Counted from the first letter of the stretch, positions 42,107 through 52,225 are shown. The stretch: DNA of 64,000 nt from Rhodococcus rhodochrous (GCF_014854695.1 NZ_CP027557.1:4588001-4652000), one strand, 5' to 3'. Translations and numbers: made by a program. The notes: generated by a model not told the origin, from the sequence alone.

Positions 42107-42433
42107 CTAGATGTCGTTGCTGTCGCGACGAGGTGGGGAGTCGGCCCGGGCGACCCGATCCACATGCCCGAGATCACGATCCGGCTCCACGAGATCGCGC
42201 ACCCGCTGCTTGAGTGTGGCGATCTCGGGAAAACCCTTGTCCTCCTTGCGGTCCCACACGACCGTGTCGTCGACGACGATGCGGAACACCCCACCGGTGC
42301 CGGGAACGAGCGCAACCTCGCCGAGCGCGGTACCGAAGGTGTTCAGCAATTCCTGCGCCATCCATCCGGCGCGCAGCAACCATTTGCACTGTGTGCAGTA
42401 GGTGATCGCGACGCGCGGAGCCTGCTCGGTCAT
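42107..42433 (-). CDS. SelW/Rdx-family thioredoxin-like protein
   Basis: 108 aa. N-terminal strand then CTQC in RVAITYCTQCKWLLRAGWM, the redox motif (Cys in place of selenocysteine), and the conserved GTGGVFRIVVDD and WDRKEDKGFPE regions of the SelT/SelW/SelH family. A predicted thiol oxidoreductase of the cytoplasm. Confidence 0.88.
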   Translation of the reverse strand: MTEQAPRVAITYCTQCKWLLRAGWMAQELLNTFGTALGEVALVPGTGGVFRIVVDDTVVWDRKEDKGFPEIATLKQRVRDLVEPDRDLGHVDRVARADSPPRRDSNDI

Positions 42434-42464
42434 GAGCGACAGGATATCTCCGCCGGAGATGGAT

Positions 42465-42504
42465 GAAGCCCCGGCAATCGTGGTGGTGGATCGGCCGGGG
42501 CTTC
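42465..42504. terminator. Terminator-like hairpin
   Basis: GAAGCCCCGGC (42465-42475) with GCCGGGGCTTC (42494-42504). Lies between the small membrane gene and the SelW-like gene, both on the minus strand. Confidence 0.65.
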
Positions 42505-42639
42505 TGCACGGACCGGTGATGGGGGGTAACCGACCCGTGCGGCCGTCCTCACATGGGGGGACAGGAGGACGACGCGGAACCGAGTCTAGACACGAGAAAT
42601 TGTTACTCGCGAGTATCGCGCAGGCGGACGTCCGGCGTG

Positions 42640-42801
42640 TCAGGAAGCGACGGGAGGGTTCGCAGAATCACGCTGCTCCCGTTGCATCTCGACAAGTTGC
42701 TCCTCCCTTTCCGAGACGAACAGGAACCGACCGACCGCGAGCGCGCCGAGAGCCGAGAGGCCCAACCACGCCGCCAGCGCCGATGCGATCCACACCCACA
42801 T
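42640..42801 (-). CDS. Single-pass small membrane protein, 53 aa
   Basis: Starts MWVWIASALAAWLGLSALGA; one membrane helix at about 3-26, then a charged cytoplasmic helix (SEREEQLVEMQREQRDS). GC-rich third positions and the clean helix-plus-tail design support it. Ribosome site weak (GTGAG). Function unknown. The 298 bases from here to the BcsB-like gene show no other gene and hold its promoter. Confidence 0.55.
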   Translation of the reverse strand: MWVWIASALAAWLGLSALGALAVGRFLFVSEREEQLVEMQREQRDSANPPVAS

Positions 42802-43099
42802 GGCTCACAGTGTGCGCGAATCCGCCGAGAACACCAAACATCGGAGATCACAACATGGTTGCAAAAGCAATACTCGAGGACGCCTCACAATGTGACGCCC
42901 GTCGCCCACAACGCGTTCACCGTGGCCCGCCGACAAGCATCGGCACGACCTTCTCGGCACCTACCCTCCTGGTTCGCCCGACTCGGGGTCATCGGCCATA
43001 ATCGAGGCCGGTCCGCGTTCCGTTACAACAGCGCAACATCACACCGAATTGTCGCCGCGTCTGCAATATTCTCGTGATCGGACGCAATACGCTGCTCGA

Positions 43100-45088
43100 G
43101 TGACATACCTCCGAACCGGTCGCCGTTCCCGTCGCACCCTCCTGCTGGCTCTTGCCACCTCGATGACGTTGTGTGCGAACCCGATTACCGCCGCAGCGCA
43201 GGATCTCGAGTCGACGGAACCGACGCCTCCGGGCGAGGTCGCATTCCCGACCCGCAATCTCGGACTCGGGCCGAACATCGAATTCCGCGGCAATTCCGAT
43301 GTCGTCACGCTCACTTTTCCGGTCCCTGCCGGAAATACCCCCGCGTTCCTCGACACCACCGCCGAACTGCCCACGAACGTCGCGCGGGGATGGATCGACG
43401 TCACCTCGGACGGGCGTCTGCTCACACGCGTGGAACTGCCGCCCGGTGGCGATATCGTGCCGCTGTCGATCCCGCTCGCCGGCGCGAAGGTCGAGAACGA
43501 CGCCTCGGTGATCTCGCTCGATCTGCACCTGGTCGCCGTCGACAACATCTGCCCCGACGACTGGACGCTGGGTTCGGTACGTCTGCGCGACGGTGTGGTC
43601 CGGTACGCGGGCACACCCGCGGCGCCGCAGGCGGTCGCCGACTACCTCCCGCCGGTCCTCGACCGCCTCGAGTTGTACCTGGCCGAGGATCCCACGGACG
43701 CCGAAGCGAGCGTCGTCCTCGACCTCGCAGCGACCGTGGGCGCCCGGTATTCCGGGCGGCAGGTGCCCGTGGACGTACGTGAACTCCCGGCGAACGGCGT
43801 ACCCCCGGCAGCCGACACCCCGTTCGTCCGGCAGATCGTCGTCAGCGAGGGCGACCAGACGGGTGCGGAGGTCGTGCCGGTGCCCGACGGGCCGCCCGCC
43901 CTGTACATCCGCGGCGACGCGGAGACGCTCCTCGACCAGGGGCGCCTGATCACCAGCGCCCTGTCCGGCTTCGCCGTCGGCTCCGACGTCGCCGTCGGCG
44001 CGTTCGAGACCCGGCCCATCCTCCCGTCCGACTCGGCCACCCTGTACGACCTGCGGGTGTCCGACCTAGAGACGAGCGGCCTCGGGATCGCCGACGTGCA
44101 CCTCTTCCTCGACCAGACCGAATTCGGGCGGCCGGTGCGCGATGTGAGCATCGACCTGCAGGGCTCCTACACCCCGCTCCCCGCCATCCAGGGCGGGTCG
44201 ATCACCGTCTCCGCCGGCGACGTCACGCTCGATTCGTGGGCGGCCGACGCGAGCGGTGTCATCGACCGTGTCGTCACGGTTCCGAACTCGGCCCTCGGGC
44301 GGCTCACCGACATCAGCGTCGAACTCCGTACCACCGGTGCCCAGGAGCCGTGCGGTCTCCAGCAACCCGTCACCCTCCGTATCGACGGTGACAGTCGTGT
44401 CTTCAGCACGCTCGCGGATCCGCCACTCCCCGCCGGCTTCCCGTCGCTGCCCCAGACTCTGATGCCGAGGGTCGACGTCGCGACCTCCGATCGCAGCCTC
44501 GTCGACGTCTCCCGCGCCGTCGAACTCGTCGCCGGACTCCAGTCACTCACCAGCCGTCCGCTCGACCCCGAATGGGTGACGATCGACGACGCACTCGCCT
44601 CGTCGGGACCGGCAGTGATCGTGGACGCGAACGGTCTCCTCCCCGAAGGTCTGCAGTCGCAGCTGCCGCTCGTCCGCACCGAGGACCGCCGGTTCGAGGT
44701 CCGCAACGCCGAGGGCGAGAGCACCAGCCTCACCTTCGGCACCGAGGTGAACTTCGCCTCGCTGCAGGTCGTGCGGGACGACGGACGCACCGTGCTGGTC
44801 GCCACGTCGACCGCTGCTCCCGAGGAACTCGATCGGACGCTCGACTGGCTCTCCGCCGAGCCCGATCGCTGGTTCGAACTCGAGGGCAACGTGCTGTTCA
44901 CCGCTCCCGACCGCGATCCGATCTCGCTCATCGATCCCCGGCCCCAGGACGACGATCTCGACGCACCGTCATCGGGATCGGACAGCACAGTGACCGCGGT
45001 GGTCGTCGCGGGTGTCGTCCTGCTCGTCGTCGGCGCGGCGGGCGCCGCGGTGTGGTCGCGTACCCGGCGCCGTCCGCAGTCGCGGTGA
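43100..45088 (+). CDS. BcsB-like exported polysaccharide-synthesis protein
   Basis: 662 aa from the GTG at 43100; a TTG at 43049 is less likely. Signal peptide (LLLALATSMTLCANPITAAAQ region), a large beta-rich extracytoplasmic region (residues 30-620) and a C-terminal membrane helix VTAVVVAGVVLLVVGAAGAA with a basic tail. Topology and size match BcsB, the partner of the cellulose synthase catalytic subunit. Its stop overlaps a GTG and lies 5 bases before the ATG of the next gene; four genes follow in a coupled chain. Confidence 0.7.
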   Translation: MTYLRTGRRSRRTLLLALATSMTLCANPITAAAQDLESTEPTPPGEVAFPTRNLGLGPNIEFRGNSDVVTLTFPVPAGNTPAFLDTTAELPTNVARGWIDVTSDGRLLTRVELPPGGDIVPLSIPLAGAKVENDASVISLDLHLVAVDNICPDDWTLGSVRLRDGVVRYAGTPAAPQAVADYLPPVLDRLELYLAEDPTDAEASVVLDLAATVGARYSGRQVPVDVRELPANGVPPAADTPFVRQIVVSEGDQTGAEVVPVPDGPPALYIRGDAETLLDQGRLITSALSGFAVGSDVAVGAFETRPILPSDSATLYDLRVSDLETSGLGIADVHLFLDQTEFGRPVRDVSIDLQGSYTPLPAIQGGSITVSAGDVTLDSWAADASGVIDRVVTVPNSALGRLTDISVELRTTGAQEPCGLQQPVTLRIDGDSRVFSTLADPPLPAGFPSLPQTLMPRVDVATSDRSLVDVSRAVELVAGLQSLTSRPLDPEWVTIDDALASSGPAVIVDANGLLPEGLQSQLPLVRTEDRRFEVRNAEGESTSLTFGTEVNFASLQVVRDDGRTVLVATSTAAPEELDRTLDWLSAEPDRWFELEGNVLFTAPDRDPISLIDPRPQDDDLDAPSSGSDSTVTAVVVAGVVLLVVGAAGAAVWSRTRRRPQSR

Positions 45089-45093
45089 ACACC

Positions 45094-46578
45094 ATGACCG
45101 CGACAGTGGAGCAACCGTCGTTCACCGAGCGGTTCTTCACGAACTCGATGCTGCACACCACCAATCGGTGGATCGTGATCGTCGCTGCGACCCTGATCGC
45201 CTTCCACTCCACCTGGCTGCAGTTGATCGACGAGATCCGCACGGGTACCACCGGCGGCTACGTCCTCATCGTGCCGCCGCTCGTTGCGATCGTCGCGATC
45301 GGCATCACGCGGCAGCGGAAGAACGAACTGCCGATCCACGACCGGCAGACCGACATCATCACATCGGTGCTCCTGCTGCTGATCGCGCTCGCGATCAAGG
45401 GACTGCTGATGCCGCGCTACGCGACGAACTATCAGGTGATGCATCTCGACGTGCTCGCCGCGTGGGTGTTCGTGTGCGGGGCGTGCGTGGCGATGTTCGG
45501 TCTGCGCGTGACCTCGGCGTACTGGCAGGCCTGGGCGATGCTCTTCCTGAGCTCACCCGTGCTCTACCGGATCGTGCTCGTCGAGTTCGGGGGTACGAAG
45601 CTTGCCGCGGGACAGGTCACGCTCGTCCTCGCCGCCACAGCCATCGGACTCGCGACGCGGCGCACCCGGGCCCGCGGATTCTTCTACGGCTCCGCGACAT
45701 TCGTGACCGGCCTGATGGTGCTCATCCTGATCGACCAGCGATGGCCGGACGCGCCCATCGCCGTGTCCCAGTACGTGCCGACGGTGATCGCGACGGTGAT
45801 CGTCGGGGCGGGAGCCTATCTGTGGACCTACCGCGGGCTCGCCCCGCGCACGCTGCCACCGAATCCGGTGTCGATTCCCCAAGCCGCGCGAGGAGCCCTG
45901 TGCATTGTGGTGGCCGCGCTGCTCGCGGCGCTCGTGCCACTGCCCGACCAGCGGCTGACCCCCGTGTCGGAAGGGCCGCCCTATTCGGGCACCGCCACGC
46001 AGATCGTCCCGGCCGGGTGGGTGCAGTTGTCGTCCGCCGACTACGACTGGCCCCGCGCCTACTTCCGACAGGGATCGGTGCTGCGCCGCCAGATGATCCG
46101 TGCGGAGGAACCGAATCCCGATTGGGACCGTCTGCTGCGTCCGCGCACCGTCGCGGTGCAGACCCTGCAGGTGCGCAGCCCGAACGCATTCGCGGTCTAC
46201 CCCACCGAGTCGATGTACGAACTCGGCAGGTCGCGCGTGAGCCCCAAGGAGTACGTCGACCTGGGGCGCGGGGTGACCGCCGAGTACTTCACCGTCGTCG
46301 ACGACAACCTGCTCCTGACGTGGAGCCTGCTCAGCTTCGTGTGGACCCGCAGCGACACCGTCGCCCAGCGGGTGAGCCTGTTGACGGTGGACAACCACGA
46401 ACTCGATGCGCCGTTCCCGCAGCCCGAGCCGAACTCCGTCGCCAACGTCCGCACGCTGCTGCGGGTGTTGCTGCGCGGCAACGGCACCGTCGAGGACACC
46501 GAACCCGAGTACAAGGACCGTTCCATGCTGATCGAAGTGGGTCGCGAACTCGTGGAGGCACAATGGCAGGGCGAGTGA
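45094..46578 (+). CDS. Exosortase-like membrane protein with EpsI-like C-terminal domain
   Basis: 494 aa; an in-frame GTG at 45085 overlaps the previous stop. About eight membrane segments in residues 20-290, starting with an exosortase-like FHSTWLQLIDEIRTGTTGGYVLIVPPL-type opening (quoted in part), then a soluble domain of about 185 residues (GTATQIVPAGWVQLSS to VEAQWQGE) resembling EpsI. The catalytic Cys motif of exosortases (E-x-C-S-G-x-R) was not found, so it may have a structural or export role. Overlaps the next gene by 16 bases. Confidence 0.5.
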   Translation: MTATVEQPSFTERFFTNSMLHTTNRWIVIVAATLIAFHSTWLQLIDEIRTGTTGGYVLIVPPLVAIVAIGITRQRKNELPIHDRQTDIITSVLLLLIALAIKGLLMPRYATNYQVMHLDVLAAWVFVCGACVAMFGLRVTSAYWQAWAMLFLSSPVLYRIVLVEFGGTKLAAGQVTLVLAATAIGLATRRTRARGFFYGSATFVTGLMVLILIDQRWPDAPIAVSQYVPTVIATVIVGAGAYLWTYRGLAPRTLPPNPVSIPQAARGALCIVVAALLAALVPLPDQRLTPVSEGPPYSGTATQIVPAGWVQLSSADYDWPRAYFRQGSVLRRQMIRAEEPNPDWDRLLRPRTVAVQTLQVRSPNAFAVYPTESMYELGRSRVSPKEYVDLGRGVTAEYFTVVDDNLLLTWSLLSFVWTRSDTVAQRVSLLTVDNHELDAPFPQPEPNSVANVRTLLRVLLRGNGTVEDTEPEYKDRSMLIEVGRELVEAQWQGE

Positions 46579-48038
46579 ACGTCGGCTCCGGACACGATGT
46601 TCCGCCCGCGAGCACCGCGGAGTTCGACGCCTACCGGACCGCAGCCCTCCACGAGGCGGTGCACGGACTCCGCGAACGCAGCCCCGTCTCGTCGGCGTCG
46701 GTCGCATTCGTGCCTTGGCAGAAATATCTCGGATTCGCGCTCGCCGCGGCCTTCGTACTCGCGCTCGTCGTGGCGACGAAACCGACCCTGATCGTCTTCA
46801 CCGTGCTGTGCACCTTCGGGTACATCGCGACCCTCGCCGACCGGCTGCTGCTGTTCACCCGCGGCATGGCGCGCGACGCGCAGTTCATCGTCGACGACGA
46901 GGAAGCACTCGCCCTCACCGACGACCGGCTACCGCCGTACACGGTGCTCGTGCCCGCCTACAACGAACCCGAGGTGGTCGGCGACCTGCTCGCCGCGATG
47001 GCCGCGCTCGACTATCCGGCCGACAAGCTCCAGGTACTGTTGCTGCTCGAGGAGGACGACACCGTCACGATCGAGGCCGCGGAGAAGGCCGGGCTCGGTG
47101 AGAGCGTCGAGATCCTGCTCGTCCCGGCCGCCGACCCGCGCACGAAACCGAAGGCGTGCAACTACGGTCTGCACTTCACGACCGGTGAGATCGTCACGAT
47201 CTTCGACGCCGAGGATCTGCCCGAGCCGTTGCAGCTGCGCCGGGTGGTCGTCGTCTTCGACCGTCTCGGCGACGACGTGGCGTGTGTGCAGGCGAAACTG
47301 GCCTTCCACAACGGAACCCAGAATCTGCTGACCGGCTGGTTCACCGCCGACTACGCACTGTGGTTCAACTTCATCCTGCCCGGACTGATGAAGTCGTACT
47401 CGCCGATCCCGCTGGGAGGCACGTCGAACCACATCCGCCGGTCGGTGTTCGACGAGATCGGCGCGTGGGATCCGTACAACGTCACCGAGGATGCCGATCT
47501 CGGCGTGCGGATCGCCGAATCCGGTTATTCCACAGCGGTTCTCGACTCGACCACGCTCGAGGAGGCGAACAGCGATCCGATCAATTGGGTGCGGCAGCGA
47601 TCCCGTTGGTACAAAGGCTATCTGCAGACCTGGCTGGTCCACATGCGTCGGCCCGTCCGGTTGTGGCGGGTGATCGGCACCGCGGGGATGCTGCGGTTCA
47701 CGACCCTGCTGGCAGGCACGCCGATCATCGCGTGCCTGAACATGGTGTTCTGGATGACGACGCTGGCGTGGCTGCTCGGCCAGGCGGAACTGATCGAGGA
47801 GATCTTCCCCTGGTACGCCTACTTCCCCGCGTTGATCTCACTCGTGTTCGGCAACGTCGCCGTGATGTACATGAACTTCGTGGCGTGCCGCGAGACGGGA
47901 CACGCGAACCTGTGGTGGCCGTGCCTGACCGTGCCGTTCTACTGGGTCCTCATGTCGATCGCGGCGATCAAGGGCACCTACCAGCTCATCCGTAATCCTT
48001 CCTACTGGGAGAAGACCTTCCACGGGTTGTCGTCGTGA
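46563..48038 (+). CDS. Family 2 glycosyltransferase, cellulose-synthase-like processive synthase
   Basis: 491 aa from ATG 46563 (GGAGG 4 bases before; GTG 46575 overlapping the previous stop is an alternative). Two membrane segments near 55-100, GT2 catalytic domain with PYTVLVPAYNEPEVVGDLLA, IFDAEDLPEP (DxD-like), TEDADLG and the processive motif RQRSRWYKGYLQTW (QxxRW), then three to four C-terminal membrane segments. No PilZ domain. With the BcsB-like protein it probably makes and exports a beta-glycan. Confidence 0.88.
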   Translation: MAGRVNVGSGHDVPPASTAEFDAYRTAALHEAVHGLRERSPVSSASVAFVPWQKYLGFALAAAFVLALVVATKPTLIVFTVLCTFGYIATLADRLLLFTRGMARDAQFIVDDEEALALTDDRLPPYTVLVPAYNEPEVVGDLLAAMAALDYPADKLQVLLLLEEDDTVTIEAAEKAGLGESVEILLVPAADPRTKPKACNYGLHFTTGEIVTIFDAEDLPEPLQLRRVVVVFDRLGDDVACVQAKLAFHNGTQNLLTGWFTADYALWFNFILPGLMKSYSPIPLGGTSNHIRRSVFDEIGAWDPYNVTEDADLGVRIAESGYSTAVLDSTTLEEANSDPINWVRQRSRWYKGYLQTWLVHMRRPVRLWRVIGTAGMLRFTTLLAGTPIIACLNMVFWMTTLAWLLGQAELIEEIFPWYAYFPALISLVFGNVAVMYMNFVACRETGHANLWWPCLTVPFYWVLMSIAAIKGTYQLIRNPSYWEKTFHGLSS

Positions 48039-49681
48039 GGGCCCGCAGCACGTGGGTGTTCTGGACCGCCTGCCTGATCCATCTGATGGTGGGACTGTGG
48101 CTCGCGCTGGACGTGCAGTACTACCAGGGTGATTCGCTCAGCCGGGTGAGCGCTGCACGGTCGGTGCTGCTCAGCCGCGACCCGCATCTCGCCGCCCTCG
48201 GCTTCGTGTTCACGCCGCTCACCGCACTCGTCCAGGTGCCGCTCACGGGACTGTCGGCGTGGTTCCCGGGGCTGTCGGCCTATGCGGTCACGGCGGTGCT
48301 CGTGTCGGCGCCGTTCATGGCCGGTGCTGCGGTGCAGATCCACCGCATCGCGTGCGATCGCGGATGCCCGCCGTGGTTCGTGTGGACGGTGACGGCGGTG
48401 TTCGCCCTGAACCCGATGATCGTCTACTACGGCGCGAACGGGATGAGCGAGGCGCCGTTCCTGTTCGCGTTGTGCTGGGCCACACGTCGTCTGATCCGCT
48501 GGTGCAGCACCGACGACATCCACGACCTGGCACTGGCCGGAATCGCCCTCGCGCTGGCGTATCTCGCGCGGTACGACGCGCTGGCCGTCGGTGGGGCGGT
48601 GACGGTCTTCGTCGCGCTGCTCGTCCGGTACCGGTCGCGTCGCTACGCTCCCGGCTCGGGATGGCAGCCGGCGATCATGGACGCGATCCTCGTCGCCGCT
48701 CCCCTCATACTGGCCTTCGTCGCGTTCGTCGTGACGAGCTGGCTCGTCACCGGTGAATGGCTCGCGCAGTTCACCTCGGCCTACGGCAACGCCGCCATCC
48801 TCGAGCAGAGCGGTGGCGGCTCGTCGGGCGGACTCGGTGCGATCGCCTTCTCGCTCGCCGAGACCGTCGTGCTCGGACCGGCGCTTCCGCTGCTGATCCC
48901 GGTCGTGGCGGTGCTCGCGTGGCGGCGCCGCGACCTCGAACCGCTCGTGCCGTTCGTCGTCTTCGGCGCGGTCCTGGGATTCGCCGCGCTGTCCTATGCG
49001 CGCGGAATGACCTTCCCGTTCCTGCGCTTCTACATCTGCGCGATCCCGCTGCTCGCGGTATGGGTCGTGCAGCTGGCACCGCGACGCGGACTGCTCACGG
49101 CACGACGTCCCGGACCGCACGCCGTTCCGAGGACGGAGGACCGCAGCGGCGCGGCACCGTTGGGTGCGGTGCTCCTCGTGTGCAGTCTGCCCGTCACGTT
49201 CGTCGCGATGGGCTCGCCTACCCTGTCGCAGGAACAGCACGCGCTGCGCACGGTCCTGTTTCCGGACAACGACGATCCGTCCGAGGTACGTGAGCAGCAG
49301 CGACGGGTGATCGCGGCGTTCTCCACCGAACGACGCATCGCCGAATATCTCGACGCGATGGACCTGCCGCCGGGCTCGGTGCTGATGGACACGGTCTACG
49401 GGTTCGCGATCTACTCGGCCACCGAACGCCCCGAGACGTTCGTCATCCCTTCGGACTCCGACTTCACCGCCGTACTCAACCGTCCCTCCGCCTCCGGGGT
49501 CGAGTACATCCTGACCGTCCCCAACGAGGGCCGGGGAACATCGGATGCCGTCAACCGCCGTTACCCCACCATCTACGAGACCGGCAGCGACATCGCGGTG
49601 CTCGAACTGGAGATCCCCAACGACGGTGCCGACCAGCCCGATTGGCGCCTCTTCCGGGTACTCGACCGTGCTTCAGCCTGA
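48035..49681 (+). CDS. GT-C (PMT/ArnT-like) membrane glycosyltransferase
   Basis: 548 aa, GTG start overlapping the previous stop (GTGA). About ten to eleven membrane helices, with acidic residues in the first extracytoplasmic loop (YYQGDSLSRVSAARSVL) as in GT39/GT-C enzymes, and a 150-residue C-terminal extracytoplasmic domain. Likely transfers a sugar from a polyprenyl-phosphate donor to the polymer or to a protein outside the membrane. Last gene of the coupled set. Confidence 0.82.
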   Translation: MRARSTWVFWTACLIHLMVGLWLALDVQYYQGDSLSRVSAARSVLLSRDPHLAALGFVFTPLTALVQVPLTGLSAWFPGLSAYAVTAVLVSAPFMAGAAVQIHRIACDRGCPPWFVWTVTAVFALNPMIVYYGANGMSEAPFLFALCWATRRLIRWCSTDDIHDLALAGIALALAYLARYDALAVGGAVTVFVALLVRYRSRRYAPGSGWQPAIMDAILVAAPLILAFVAFVVTSWLVTGEWLAQFTSAYGNAAILEQSGGGSSGGLGAIAFSLAETVVLGPALPLLIPVVAVLAWRRRDLEPLVPFVVFGAVLGFAALSYARGMTFPFLRFYICAIPLLAVWVVQLAPRRGLLTARRPGPHAVPRTEDRSGAAPLGAVLLVCSLPVTFVAMGSPTLSQEQHALRTVLFPDNDDPSEVREQQRRVIAAFSTERRIAEYLDAMDLPPGSVLMDTVYGFAIYSATERPETFVIPSDSDFTAVLNRPSASGVEYILTVPNEGRGTSDAVNRRYPTIYETGSDIAVLELEIPNDGADQPDWRLFRVLDRASA

Positions 49682-50737
49682 GCGGTGGTGGCGCCGTAGG
49701 ACGTAGTGGACCGGGTCGTCCGGGCCGATGTCGTAGGTGCACTCGTCCGGCCGCGGATCAGGGACGAACGACCACATCAGTGCGCCGTCGGCCCCGAGTT
49801 CGCGGTACTGCGTGAGCGTGCGGTCGACGATGTCGGCACGCTCGTTCACCCCACGGCACGAACCGGCCCGGACACCGAGTTCGGCGACGAGCATCGGCTT
49901 CGACAACCCGTCGAGCCGCTGCTCGAGGAACTGCGCGTCGTCGTAGTCGTGGTACTGCACCACGTCGAGTTGCTCGGCGCCGGCGATGGTCGTGAAATCG
50001 TCACCGGCCGAACCGCACTGGTCGCCTCCGATGGTCCCGACGGTGACGAGCCGGTCCGGGTCGTGCTCACGGACGATGGCGCCTGCTTCGTCTATCCAAT
50101 CGCGGAGCAGCCGGGCACCGCCGGGCAGGCACTCGCGTCGTTCGAGGGTGCACTCGTCGTCGGTGCAGGTCGCGGTCTCGGGTTCGCCGATCAACTCCCA
50201 CATCGCCACCACCGACGACGACCCCCACCGTTCGACGGCCGTCGCGACCCAGTCGTCGAAGGCGAGCACATGACCCGGCAGCGGGTCGCGCCAACCGGTG
50301 TCGTACCAGTTCGCCTGCTTGTATCCGCCCGCGTCGCACTCGCTGTCCTGCGGGGCGAGAACCGGGATCAGGTACACCCTGTGCCGCTCGGCGGCGTCGA
50401 AGACGGCATCGAGCGCGGTGAAGTCGAGCGTGCCGCCGATCCGGTGCACGGCGTGGGACTGAAAGGCGTCGAAACGCACCACCGAGCGCGGTGCCAGTGC
50501 GCCGAAGAACTCGTCGAGATCCACCTCGGCACCACATCCGTGGTTGACCTCCCAGCGGGTGCCGAGCTGGTAGGCGTTGAGCCCGGCGGGCCACCATGTC
50601 CGGTCGTCGAGAGCGAGATGGTCGCCGTCGGCGCGGACCATCGGGAGATCCTCGGGAGGCGAGGGGCGCGACGAAGTGTCCTGCGCACAGGCCGCGAGCA
50701 GGAGGAACAAAATGGTGGCGACCGCAGCGACGCGCAC
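49673..50737 (-). CDS. Glycoside hydrolase family 5-like lipoprotein
   Basis: 354 aa. Lipoprotein signal with lipobox LLAAC at residue 17. GH5-like barrel: GGTLDFTALDAVFDAAERHR, acid/base region MWELIGEPETA (Glu present, Asn of the usual NEP is Gly), nucleophile region LVAELGVRAG. Several Cys pairs suggest disulphides. Faces the GT-C gene with a 9-base 3' overlap. Probably trims the polymer made by the cluster, as cellulases do in other cellulose operons. Confidence 0.82.
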   Translation of the reverse strand: MRVAAVATILFLLLAACAQDTSSRPSPPEDLPMVRADGDHLALDDRTWWPAGLNAYQLGTRWEVNHGCGAEVDLDEFFGALAPRSVVRFDAFQSHAVHRIGGTLDFTALDAVFDAAERHRVYLIPVLAPQDSECDAGGYKQANWYDTGWRDPLPGHVLAFDDWVATAVERWGSSSVVAMWELIGEPETATCTDDECTLERRECLPGGARLLRDWIDEAGAIVREHDPDRLVTVGTIGGDQCGSAGDDFTTIAGAEQLDVVQYHDYDDAQFLEQRLDGLSKPMLVAELGVRAGSCRGVNERADIVDRTLTQYRELGADGALMWSFVPDPRPDECTYDIGPDDPVHYVLRRHHRSG

Positions 50738-50793
50738 GTCCAGAGATTAACCGCCACGGAGCCGTGTACGCAGGCACCCGGGACATCGGGTCG

Positions 50794-51522
50794 TCAGAGG
50801 TTGTCGAGCGTCCGGATGATCCGGCGCATGTCCTTGCTCTCGGTGTTGTGGACGAGGCCGACGAGGGCCGCCGTCAGCGGGTCGGGGCGTGCGATGACCC
50901 TGCCGAGCACGGCGACGTTCCGGTCGAGGACGTCTATCGCGGCGGGGCGCAGGTTCGCATCCATCTGCGACAGCATCTCGGCCCACACCCATGCGGTCTC
51001 CCGCGCGCGGTCGAAGGCGAAGTCGAGGACCGGATGCACCGCGCCGACCGGTTCGAGGATCTTGATCAGGGGCGAGAACGACTCGATGGCGTCGCGCACC
51101 TTCGGCATCACCCCCGCGATGATGTCGTTGATCTTGTCGTAGTCGGTGCGGAAGGCGTCCAGTTCGCTGCCCGACAGGTTCTCACCCACGACGACGGCGA
51201 GATCGAGATTGATGTGCGCGTTGATCCCCAGCAGCAGGTGTTGCAGCACGATCAACCGGTCGTGCTTCGCGGCGTCGAACGCGATCTGCCACGCTCTGGT
51301 CGGTGCGGTCGCTTCGTAGGCTTCGAAGTAACGGTTCGCGAACAGGGTGTCGATGCGGTTCATGCGGTCCTTGTCCGCGAAGACGCCGGCCTTCACTGCC
51401 ACGGTCATCTGCCGATAGACGGCCGCGAAGCATCCCCGCGGATCACCGCGCTCCGCGGTCTCGTCGACGATGCCGTCGAGGATCCCGAGCACCTCGTCGA
51501 TGTCATTCGCATGCAGCGCCAC
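50794..51522 (-). CDS. DUF5995-like protein
   Basis: 242 aa from the GTG at 51522, behind GGAGGAGGGG; an upstream ATG at 51552 would put that site inside the gene. All-helical protein with MNRIDTLFANRYFEAYEA, LLLGINAHINLDLA and FDRARETAWVWAEMLS. Matches a family of uncharacterised actinobacterial proteins. Role unknown. Confidence 0.75.
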   Translation of the reverse strand: MALHANDIDEVLGILDGIVDETAERGDPRGCFAAVYRQMTVAVKAGVFADKDRMNRIDTLFANRYFEAYEATAPTRAWQIAFDAAKHDRLIVLQHLLLGINAHINLDLAVVVGENLSGSELDAFRTDYDKINDIIAGVMPKVRDAIESFSPLIKILEPVGAVHPVLDFAFDRARETAWVWAEMLSQMDANLRPAAIDVLDRNVAVLGRVIARPDPLTAALVGLVHNTESKDMRRIIRTLDNL

Positions 51523-51600
51523 GGTCCCCTCCTCCGTGCGGATGAGGATCATTGTGGACCCGCAGCTGCCGTCCCGGAAAGCATCGCGGGACGGGAAGAA

Positions 51601-52191
51601 CTAACTGGGACGCGCGTCGGGGTGCTTGTGCACGAAATTCAGGTACGCCTTCGACGGCGTGGGCCCGCGCTGGCCCTGGTACTTGGACCCGACCTTCGCG
51701 CTGCCGTAGGGGTGCTCGGCAGGGCTCGTCAGCCGGAACAGGCACAGCTGACCGATCTTCATGCCCGGCCAGAGCGTGATCGGCAGGTTCGCGACGTTGG
51801 ACAGCTCGAGGGTGATGTGCCCGTCGAAGCCCGGGTCGATGAACCCGGCCGTCGAGTGCGTGAGCAGACCGAGCCGGCCCAGCGACGACTTGCCTTCGAG
51901 GCGACCGGCGAGATCGGCCGGCAGGGTGCACCGTTCCATCGTCGACCCGAGCACGAACTCGCCGGGATGCAGCACGAACGGCTCACCCTCGGGCACCTGC
52001 ACAAGCGACGTCAGTTCGTCCTGCTGCTTCGCCGGGTCGATGTGCGTGTAGCGCGTGTTGTTGAAGACGCGGAACAGGCTGTCGAGTTTGACGTCGACAC
52101 TCGAGGGCTGCACGAGCTCCGGATCGAACGGGTCGATGCCCAGATGCCCGGAGGCGATCTGAGCGCGGATATCGCGATCGGAGAGCAGCAC
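51601..52191 (-). CDS. dcd: dCTP deaminase (bifunctional dCTP deaminase/dUTPase type)
   Basis: 196 aa, GTG start. [44 protein letters not shown] and the C-terminal [14 protein letters not shown] identify Dcd; the sequence is of the actinobacterial type thought to convert dCTP straight to dUMP. A tRNA-Gly gene lies 1.7 kb away, an association I recall from other actinobacteria. Confidence 0.95.
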   Translation of the reverse strand: MLLSDRDIRAQIASGHLGIDPFDPELVQPSSVDVKLDSLFRVFNNTRYTHIDPAKQQDELTSLVQVPEGEPFVLHPGEFVLGSTMERCTLPADLAGRLEGKSSLGRLGLLTHSTAGFIDPGFDGHITLELSNVANLPITLWPGMKIGQLCLFRLTSPAEHPYGSAKVGSKYQGQRGPTPSKAYLNFVHKHPDARPS

Positions 52192-52225
52192 GAGTAGAGG
52201 TTAACAATCGCCCGGTCGCGGGGTT

